11,358 bases of DNA, taken from contig JAABTR010000002.1 of the NCBI GenBank assembly GCA_011389755.1, positions 1 through 11,358 of the forward strand. Direction: 5' to 3'. Of the stretch, positions 5,863 to 11,358 are shown one piece after another (position 1 is the stretch's first letter; each line of letters starts with the position of its first letter). Made by a program: the position numbers and the translations under genes. This DNA is from Deltaproteobacteria bacterium. GTDB taxonomy: Bacteria > Myxococcota_A > Polyangia > JAAYKL01. The notes below the pieces were generated by a model. It searched no databases. It was not told where the DNA came from and saw nothing but the letters and a program-made list of their open reading frames with translations.

Positions 5863-7185
5863 ATGGCACAGACGAGAACCGGCGAAGTCGTCACACAGAT
5901 ACACTACGCGCGCAAAGGGCAGATCACCGAAGAGATGCTCTGCGTGGCGAAACGCGAAAAGCTCGAACCCGAGCTCATCAGGGATGAGGTGGCCATAGGG
6001 CGGCTCGTGATTCCCTCCAACATCAACCACAAAAACCTCGAGCCCCAGGGCATCGGCGACGCGGTCACATGCAAGATCAACGCGAACATCGGCGGCTCGT
6101 CGCTGCGGTCCGACGCCACCGAGGAGCTGCGCAAGCTCAAGCTGTGCCTCTCCCTGGGCGCCGACGCGATCATGGACCTGAGCGTGGGCCCCCACATCAC
6201 CGAGATTCGAAGGAGTCTCCTCGAGAACTGCCCGGCCCCCCTGGGCACCGTCCCCATCTACGAAGCCATCGAGCGGGTGGAGCGCTGCGAGGACATGACC
6301 GCCGACGGGCTGCTCGGGGTCATCGAAGAACAGGCCCGCCAGGGCGTCGATTTCGTCACGGTCCACTGCGGCCTGCTCAAGGCGCACGTCCCCATCGCCA
6401 CGCGCCGTCTGGCCGGCATCGTCAGTCGCGGCGGCTCGCTCACCGCGACGTGGATGCTGCACCATGATCGGGAAAACCCCCTGTTCGATAACTTCGACCG
6501 CCTCTTGGACATCTGCCGCCGCTATGACGTGACGCTCAGCCTCGGCGACGGCCTGCGGCCCGGCGCCCTGGCCGACGCCAGCGACGAAGCCCAGTTCGCC
6601 GAGCTCGAGACCCTCGGACAGCTCGTGGCCCGCTGCCGGGACGCCGAGGTCCAGGTGATGGTCGAAGGCCCCGGCCACGTGCCCTTCGACCAAATCGCCA
6701 TGAACATGCAAAGAGAGCGCGACAGCTGCGACGAAGCGCCCTTCTACATCTTGGGGCCCATCGTCACCGACATCGCGCCGGGCTACGACCACATCACCTC
6801 GGCCATCGGCGCCACGATGGGAGCCTTCAGCGGCGCCGCCATGCTGTGCTACGTCACCCCGCGCGAGCACCTGGGCCTGCCCACCTTGGAGGACGTCCGC
6901 CAGGGCGTCGTTGCGTACAAAATAGCCGCCCACGCGGCCGACGTGGCGCGCAGGCGCCCCGGCGCCCGGGACCGGGACGACGCGCTGTCTCGCGCCCGGG
7001 TCGCCTTCGACTGGGATCGGGTCTTCGAGCTGTCCCTCGACCCTCAGCGGGCGCGCATGATGCACGACGAGTCCCACGTCCGCCCCGAGGACAAAAAAGC
7101 CGACTACTGCTCCATGTGCGGCCCCAAGCACTGCGCCATGAAGCTCTCCAAGGCGGTGTCCGAGTCCACCAAACGCCGCGCCTGA
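5863..7185 (+). CDS. thiC: Phosphomethylpyrimidine synthase ThiC (short form)
   Basis: ThiC is a radical-SAM enzyme that rearranges aminoimidazole ribotide into hydroxymethylpyrimidine phosphate, the pyrimidine half of thiamine. The protein is 440 residues, the short core form without the N-terminal domain of the E. coli enzyme. Visible motifs are KINANIGGSS (71-80), SRGGS (188-192), GDGLRPGALADA (228-239), EGPGHVPFDQI (268-278), CDEAPFYILGPI (289-300) and DIAPGYDHITSAIG (303-316). Zinc ligands H272 and H336 are in place, and the C-terminal cluster is C416, C419, C424 (CSMCGPKHC). The start at 5863 was chosen over an in-frame ATG at 5839 because AGGAGGT (5851-5857) lies 5 bases before it. MDLSVGPHI (104-112) departs from the usual MDLSTGGDI. 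The related HBI synthase BzaF, which uses the same substrate to make the lower ligand of cobalamin, is a less likely alternative. Confidence 0.93.
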   Translation: MAQTRTGEVVTQIHYARKGQITEEMLCVAKREKLEPELIRDEVAIGRLVIPSNINHKNLEPQGIGDAVTCKINANIGGSSLRSDATEELRKLKLCLSLGADAIMDLSVGPHITEIRRSLLENCPAPLGTVPIYEAIERVERCEDMTADGLLGVIEEQARQGVDFVTVHCGLLKAHVPIATRRLAGIVSRGGSLTATWMLHHDRENPLFDNFDRLLDICRRYDVTLSLGDGLRPGALADASDEAQFAELETLGQLVARCRDAEVQVMVEGPGHVPFDQIAMNMQRERDSCDEAPFYILGPIVTDIAPGYDHITSAIGATMGAFSGAAMLCYVTPREHLGLPTLEDVRQGVVAYKIAAHAADVARRRPGARDRDDALSRARVAFDWDRVFELSLDPQRARMMHDESHVRPEDKKADYCSMCGPKHCAMKLSKAVSESTKRRA

Positions 7186-7194
7186 GGCCCGGCG
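7174..7194 (+). terminator. Hairpin centred on the thiC stop codon, possible weak terminator
   Basis: CGCCG (7174-7178) pairs with CGGCG (7190-7194), and GCC (7180-7182) pairs with GGC (7186-7188) across a C-C mismatch. The TGA stop codon (7183-7185) forms the three-base loop. Only a mixed C/T run (ACCCTTTCCC) follows, so termination, if any, would be weak. The dyad is seen directly; the function is inference. Confidence 0.3.
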
Positions 7195-7332
7195 ACCCTT
7201 TCCCTAACAAAAAAACTAACCCCTCGATAGGACTTGGAACAGCCGCCTGTGTTAGACTTCCCCAAAGACGGGCGCCGATTCATCGAAACGGTCTCGCGAA
7301 TTCTTTCGTGGCGCTTTGTGAAGGAGGAGACC

Positions 7333-8316
7333 TTGGACCGCTGGTTTTTGTTACTGTCAATTCCGGTCTTTTTGGCCTGCGGCGTCGAGCCGCCTCACTA
7401 CCCGGAAGCCGGGTCCGACAAAAGCACGAGCTCCGAAGGCTCCGATACGTCTTCGGAAGCAGGTCATGACACCTCGAACGTCGACACCGACAGTACCACT
7501 CAGACATCGGAAGATCCGTCGACCACCTCGGGAGATACAGGCAGCGGTCCAGACACGATGGAGCCTGAGACCGACACGCCCACCGAGGAGCCAGACACCT
7601 GCGAGGGCGCCACGGGCCACGACGAGGACGGAGACGGCCTCATCGACATCTGCGACAACTGCCCGACCTACCACAACCCCCAACAAAGAGACGCCGACTC
7701 GGACGGGCTCGGCGACGCCTGCGAGGCCGAGGACCATGAGCTGCTCTCGAAGCTCACCTTTTTCGACCCCTTCGTCGCCATCGATGATTCGTGGGAGGCG
7801 TCAAATGATTGGTCTCACCTCGCCGACGATGACGCGGTCATGGGCAACTCCATTAATGGCGGCAGCAACGCCTGGCGTGACCTCTGGATCGCGGATGACG
7901 CGCCCTTCTCGGTGGAGACCACGATCTCTTTGTCGCCGCTCAACTACCCGCAAAACAACTACTCCGGCGTGGTCATCGCCCGCCACGAGGTCAATGGGGT
8001 GAGCATCTGGTGGACCTGCGTGTACGAGCGAGAAAACGGAAACCTCTCCTTGTGGTACAATGTCGGCTCCAGTATCAGCTCGCTCGCCCAAAAAGATGAC
8101 GTGGACCCCAACCGGGGGGACACAGATATCTGGCGCAAAGTGCGCGTCCTGTTCGATCCGGACGCCGATCGGCTCAGCTGCACCCTCGAGAGCGAAGCGG
8201 GATCTCTGGCGAACCTCGAGGTGTCGACGAAAAATGTAAACACCCTCGCCGGGAAATCCGGCATTCGCGTCTACGAAGAGCGGGCGAGTTTTTCATCCTT
8301 CGCCGTCTATCAGTGA
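7333..8316 (+). CDS. Predicted surface lipoprotein with thrombospondin type 3 repeats and a lectin-like C-terminal domain
   Basis: The 327-residue protein begins with a short lipoprotein signal (MDRWFLLLSIPVFLAC) with predicted lipidation at C16; the F-L-A-C lipobox is slightly atypical at -3. Residues 22-95 are an acidic linker rich in Ser, Thr, Asp and Glu. Residues 97-134 carry thrombospondin type 3 calcium-binding repeats: DEDGDGLIDICDNCP (97-111) and DADSDGLGDAC (120-130). Residues of about 143-327 form a Trp- and Tyr-rich domain that looks like a concanavalin-type beta-sandwich, often used for carbohydrate or ligand binding. TTG 7333 was chosen because AAGGAGG (7321-7327) precedes it by 5 bases and the signal peptide starts there; the frame extends upstream without homology or a ribosome site. 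It is likely displayed on the outer membrane. The ligand is unknown, and the lectin-like call rests on general sequence character only. Confidence 0.82.
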   Translation: MDRWFLLLSIPVFLACGVEPPHYPEAGSDKSTSSEGSDTSSEAGHDTSNVDTDSTTQTSEDPSTTSGDTGSGPDTMEPETDTPTEEPDTCEGATGHDEDGDGLIDICDNCPTYHNPQQRDADSDGLGDACEAEDHELLSKLTFFDPFVAIDDSWEASNDWSHLADDDAVMGNSINGGSNAWRDLWIADDAPFSVETTISLSPLNYPQNNYSGVVIARHEVNGVSIWWTCVYERENGNLSLWYNVGSSISSLAQKDDVDPNRGDTDIWRKVRVLFDPDADRLSCTLESEAGSLANLEVSTKNVNTLAGKSGIRVYEERASFSSFAVYQ

Positions 8317-8345
8317 GCAACTCTAAAAGTGAAAACAGGCTCCAA

Positions 8346-8362
8346 CCCGGCCTCGAGCCGGG
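8346..8362 (+). repeat. 6-bp perfect hairpin between the lipoprotein gene and nikR
   Basis: CCCGGC (8346-8351) and GCCGGG (8357-8362) pair perfectly around the loop CTCGA. There is no following T-run. It lies 18 bases before the nikR start, close enough to affect initiation there, or it could be a 3' end-stabilising stem for the lipoprotein message. The role is unknown. Confidence 0.35.
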
Positions 8363-8380
8363 CTCCACGAAAGGTCGGCC

Positions 8381-8797
8381 ATGCTCAGTCGGATAGGGAT
8401 CTCTTTGGACGAGGCGCTGCTGGAACAGTTCGACGAGCTCATCGAAGAGCGCGGTTATAACAACCGCTCCGAGGCGGTGCGGGACCTCATCCGCGAAGAG
8501 CTCGTCAAAAAGGAGTGGGAGCGCGGCACCGACGCCCAGCCCAAGGTCGCCGTGGCCTTGCTGGTCTTCGACCACGCCGCCCGAGAGCTGGGCCAGAAGC
8601 TCACCCGGACCCAGCACGCGGACCACGATCTCATCGTGTCGTCCATGCACGTCCACATGGATCGCCACCACTGCCTCGAGGTGATCGTGCTCAAGGGCCC
8701 CGGACGAGATATCGTCCGCGTGGGCAACAGCCTCATATCGAACCGGGGGGTCAAGCTGGGGCGGCTCCTGCTCGCCACCCGCGGCGACAAGCTCTAG
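8381..8797 (+). CDS. nikR: Nickel-responsive transcriptional regulator NikR
   Basis: NikR is a ribbon-helix-helix DNA-binding protein fused to an ACT-like nickel-binding domain; the tetramer represses nickel uptake genes, or in some bacteria controls wider metal responses, when nickel is bound. The protein is 138 residues against 133 in E. coli. The DNA-binding half is residues 1-45, with RIGISLDEALLEQFDELIEE (4-23) and GYNNRSEAVRDLIRE (25-39). The four nickel ligands are all present: H79 in TQH, H90 and H92 in MHVH, and C98 in HHC. LEVIVLKG (99-106) and the terminal half of the fold are intact, so it should be functional. A GAAAGG sequence precedes the ATG. No nickel transporter, urease or hydrogenase gene is in the window, and no E. 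coli-type palindromic operator (GTATGA-N16-TCATAC) is visible, so its targets lie elsewhere or its site differs. Confidence 0.95.
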   Translation: MLSRIGISLDEALLEQFDELIEERGYNNRSEAVRDLIREELVKKEWERGTDAQPKVAVALLVFDHAARELGQKLTRTQHADHDLIVSSMHVHMDRHHCLEVIVLKGPGRDIVRVGNSLISNRGVKLGRLLLATRGDKL

Positions 8798-8808
8798 CCT
8801 TCGAGGCT
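8796..8808. repeat. Short dyad between the convergent nikR and outer-membrane genes
   Basis: AGCCT (8796-8800) and AGGCT (8804-8808) pair around TCG, overlapping the nikR stop codon in the 16-base convergent gap. The stem is only 4-5 bp and has no T-run, so a terminator role is doubtful. Confidence 0.2.
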
Positions 8809-8813
8809 CTGCG

Positions 8814-11358
8814 TCAGAACGTACCGCCGAAGACGAAGATCCACTCGTGAGTCCCGCCCGCCATCAGCCCGCGGGCATACCCCGTGCGCAGAGTCATGGG
8901 CTGGTGGTACCCGAAGGTCAGGCTCCACACCAGCTCGGCTCCGAGGCTCGAGCGCCAGTCGTCCGACTCGAAGGTCTCCGAAGAGATGAGGATATTGTCC
9001 GAAAAAACCCCGGCCTGGAGGCGCCTCAAGAAAAGCGGCAGGGTGTGGTAGCCCCGCTCGCTCCACCACAGGGGGAATCGGTAGTCGGCCCGCAGCGCCT
9101 GGTAGTGGGAGCCCTCGACAGACGAGACCGAGTACCCCCGCAGACCGGGCAGGCCGGCCGAGGTGTTGTTCCAGATCACGTCGACGATGTTTTGCTCCTG
9201 GTACCCCCCAAAAACGAAGGTGTTCTGATTCGGCGGATCTGAGACGTAAGCCCCACCCGAGAGGCGCAGCGCCAACACGTGGTAGCTCAGCCAAGGCATC
9301 GAGAGGTACTCGTTCCAGCTGTAGCGCAGGGTCGCGAGCGTCTGCGTGCCTCCCAGCGCGGGGTGGTACAAGGAGACCGACGCCGACACGGAGCGCCCTT
9401 GCTCGGGGCTGATCCCGTAAGGCGACGTGTAGGTGTCCGAGAAAGACCAGGCAAGGTCGATCCCCGCGCGAAACCCTTCACTGGGCACCGCGGGGCTGTG
9501 ATCGTCATTGGGGTCGAGGACGAGGGCGAGCTCGCCCACCGGTCTGTAGTAGAGCACCGAGTATCCCAGCGATACTCGGTGGAAGCGGTCGAGGGCGTAG
9601 ATGGGGACCGACAAAGAGGCGCTGGCGCGCAAGACGTCCTGGTGCCAGCGCTGCTGCTCTCCGCCGAACGAGTAGCCGCTGTCCCGGGCGCCGAAAGAGC
9701 GCGAGACCCCCACGTGCAACCCCGGCCCCAGGCCGGAGTAGGAGTAGGCAAACCTCCCGAGCACCGCCTCCGATCCCAAGACGTGCTCGAGCTCCGCGCC
9801 CACCGAGTGCCTGGGCACCGCATCGGTCAGGGCCGTTATGACTTGGATGACCGTGTCTCCCGAGGAGCTCGTCGTCGTGGTCAGGCGCCAGTGGTTGGGG
9901 ATCAGGGTCACGAGCGGGTTGTAGGCCTCGTCTTCGGTGTCGCTCGGTGGCGGCAAATCCGGAGACTCGTGGGGCAAAGCCTCAAGAGGCCGGCCGGGCT
10001 CGCGTCCGCCCGCGGGTTCGAACGGCATGGAGTGCAGATCATACCCCCACGACGAATAGCCCAGGAACATCAGCCGGCTCCCATCGGGCGAGACCGCGGG
10101 GCCGAAGGCGCCGGTGAGGACGTTGGTGAGCTGGATGAGCCTCTCTTCGAGGAGGTCGTAGGCGTAGATGTTGTAAATGCCGGTGCGATCCGAGGGGAAC
10201 AAAAGATAGCGCCCCGTGGGGTCGTAGGTCGGGCGCCGCTCGAGCGCCGAATCGCTCGTAATCATGCGCATCCGACCGGTCTGGATGTCCACCACCGCGA
10301 GATCGACCCGGGGTCCCAGGCGCACCACCGCGGCGACCGCGTCTCCTCGCGGTGACCAGACCGGCGCGTACACCTGGTCCCAAGTCGCCGACTCGATGAG
10401 GGTCTTTAGCCGATTGCCCCGATCGTCGGTCATGACGAGGTGGGTGGTGCCCGCGTCGTTGACCGTCACCGCGAGCCGGTCTCCGCGCCGGCTGACCGCC
10501 ACCTCGCGGGCGCGCAGGCCGTGGGTCAGCCGGCGGGGCTCGTTGCCGGGCGAGTCGACGACGAAGACGTCGGAAAAATAGTACTTGTTGTCGAAAGGGG
10601 CCGTGCGGGAGTAAAAGACCCGCCCCGCACCGTCGATGGAGACGCTGGAGCTACCACCGGCGTAGGCGATGAGTTCCCTCTTTTCGGTCTTTGGGTCGAA
10701 CGAGAAGATTCCGGAGCGCTCCTCCCCGCTCGCAATGGAAATGGCGACTTTTGAGCCGCCTGGAAAGTAAACCGGCTGGCCCTTGGTGTCTCCGTCGCTG
10801 GTCAACACTTTTGAAGCCGTCAGCCCTCGCCGGCGGAGCCTTTGGGACACGAGCGCCGTCTCTTGGCGCATCGACTCGGTCCACTGCCCGTACAAGGTCA
10901 CGAGATCCGCGCCGAACGCTTCGCCAAAAGCCCGGTTGAGCCCGTAGGGCAGCGGCGCCGCCCCGTAGATGTGGGCGAGCTTGGTCAGGCGCTCTTGCCC
11001 ATAGCGGCCGTAGAGATAGTTCACGAACAACGCGCCGTAGATGTAGTCGTCGTGGCCCCTTGGGTACTTGCGCCGGGAGTTGGACAGCTCGTCGAGGCGG
11101 AGCAGGCGGTCCGCCAACACGTCCGCTCGAACCGCCATACGAAACTGCGACGAGCGGATACGTCCGGCGCTCGAGAAATTGGTCTCCTCCAAGACGGCGA
11201 TGCCCTCGTAAAGCCAGCGGGGTGATATTTGGTTGGGCAGGTAGACGTCGCCGAAGATCGAATTGACGAGGCGAGAGACCCCCGAGTGGATCTGGAGGTG
11301 GTTGATGTGGGTGTATTCATGCACGATGAGCGTGTACAACCAGTCGTCGTGCTCTTGA
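8814..11358 (-). CDS. Metallopeptidase, TolB-like propeller and Omp85-like barrel fusion (5' end beyond the window)
   Basis: 847 residues are visible; the frame is open at the right edge, so the signal peptide and true start lie outside. Counting from the edge, LIVHEYTHINHLQ (10-22) is a zinc-peptidase HExxH site with H13, E14 and H17, and YEGIAV (50-55) offers E51 as the third ligand, as in gluzincin 'peptidase MA-like' domains. Residues of about 180-450 hold repeated TolB/PD40-type blades such as VWSPRGDAVAAV (333-344), TYDPTGRYLLFPSDRTG (377-393) and VSPDGSRLMFLG (422-433). Residues of about 475-847 are alternating, aromatic-rich strands typical of a barrel. GLRGYSVSSVEG (738-749) followed by LRADYRFPLWW (755-765) resembles the Omp85 loop-6 RGF/RGY motif, and the chain ends in phenylalanine. 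No POTRA domain is seen in the visible part. The likely role is an outer-membrane protein with a periplasmic or surface peptidase module; the substrate is unknown. It is convergent with nikR. Confidence 0.82.
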   Translation of the reverse strand, partial: QEHDDWLYTLIVHEYTHINHLQIHSGVSRLVNSIFGDVYLPNQISPRWLYEGIAVLEETNFSSAGRIRSSQFRMAVRADVLADRLLRLDELSNSRRKYPRGHDDYIYGALFVNYLYGRYGQERLTKLAHIYGAAPLPYGLNRAFGEAFGADLVTLYGQWTESMRQETALVSQRLRRRGLTASKVLTSDGDTKGQPVYFPGGSKVAISIASGEERSGIFSFDPKTEKRELIAYAGGSSSVSIDGAGRVFYSRTAPFDNKYYFSDVFVVDSPGNEPRRLTHGLRAREVAVSRRGDRLAVTVNDAGTTHLVMTDDRGNRLKTLIESATWDQVYAPVWSPRGDAVAAVVRLGPRVDLAVVDIQTGRMRMITSDSALERRPTYDPTGRYLLFPSDRTGIYNIYAYDLLEERLIQLTNVLTGAFGPAVSPDGSRLMFLGYSSWGYDLHSMPFEPAGGREPGRPLEALPHESPDLPPPSDTEDEAYNPLVTLIPNHWRLTTTTSSSGDTVIQVITALTDAVPRHSVGAELEHVLGSEAVLGRFAYSYSGLGPGLHVGVSRSFGARDSGYSFGGEQQRWHQDVLRASASLSVPIYALDRFHRVSLGYSVLYYRPVGELALVLDPNDDHSPAVPSEGFRAGIDLAWSFSDTYTSPYGISPEQGRSVSASVSLYHPALGGTQTLATLRYSWNEYLSMPWLSYHVLALRLSGGAYVSDPPNQNTFVFGGYQEQNIVDVIWNNTSAGLPGLRGYSVSSVEGSHYQALRADYRFPLWWSERGYHTLPLFLRRLQAGVFSDNILISSETFESDDWRSSLGAELVWSLTFGYHQPMTLRTGYARGLMAGGTHEWIFVFGGTF

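Noticed and set aside
5791..7131. 446-residue minus-strand open frame over thiC
   Set aside because: The plus strand encodes ThiC with all catalytic motifs. The opposite frame is open only because of the high-GC codon bias, and it has no family features.
7234..7332. Upstream extension of the lipoprotein from TTG 7234
   Set aside because: It would bury the signal peptide 33 residues inside the protein. The AAGGAGG site at 7321-7327 clearly serves TTG 7333.
1..11358. Mobile element, CRISPR array, phage or toxin-antitoxin content
   Set aside because: No transposase, integrase, terminal inverted repeats, regularly spaced direct repeats or toxin-like small gene pairs were found on either strand.

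Overview
The window is dense, GC-rich bacterial chromosome with nine protein genes on both strands. There is no RNA gene, insertion sequence, integrase or CRISPR array, and no gene-free stretch longer than about 215 bases. The gene set suggests a Gram-negative bacterium of the deltaproteobacterial/Myxococcota type, possibly a Bradymonadia-like lineage. The evidence is a calcium-binding type 3 repeat lipoprotein with an acidic Ser/Thr-rich stalk, an adenylosuccinate lyase of the form best known from animals, a receiver domain of the type found in hybrid kinases, and a large outer-membrane protein that joins a metallopeptidase, a propeller and a barrel. The taxonomic placement is an inference.

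Layout. Positions 1-1865 (minus) hold the first 621 codons of secA; the gene leaves the window at the left edge. Divergent from it, at 2081-2761 (plus), is nth (endonuclease III). An 84-base leader that looks structured separates nth from a stand-alone response regulator at 2846-3220 (plus). purB (3228-4685, minus) converges on that regulator with only 7 bases between the stop codons. Back on the plus strand, 4866-5732 encodes a membrane-anchored protein with a dead histidine-kinase dimerisation region and an intact receiver domain. Then follow thiC (5863-7185), a surface lipoprotein gene (7333-8316) and nikR (8381-8797). The right end (8814-11358, minus) carries a 5'-truncated gene for a metallopeptidase, TolB-like propeller and Omp85-like barrel fusion.

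How the genes relate. Most are single housekeeping or accessory genes rather than one operon. SecA drives the export on which the lipoprotein and the outer-membrane fusion depend. PurB and ThiC touch the same pathway: ThiC uses aminoimidazole ribotide, an intermediate of de novo purine synthesis, and PurB acts later in that synthesis. The two receiver proteins flank purB and neither has a recognisable output domain, so they may belong to phosphorelays encoded elsewhere.

The items most worth a second look are the peptidase-propeller-Omp85 fusion, the kinase-less hybrid protein whose phospho-accepting histidine position holds arginine, the nth-regulator leader with a partial resemblance to a cobalamin-riboswitch core, and an Nth with only three of the four usual cluster cysteines.
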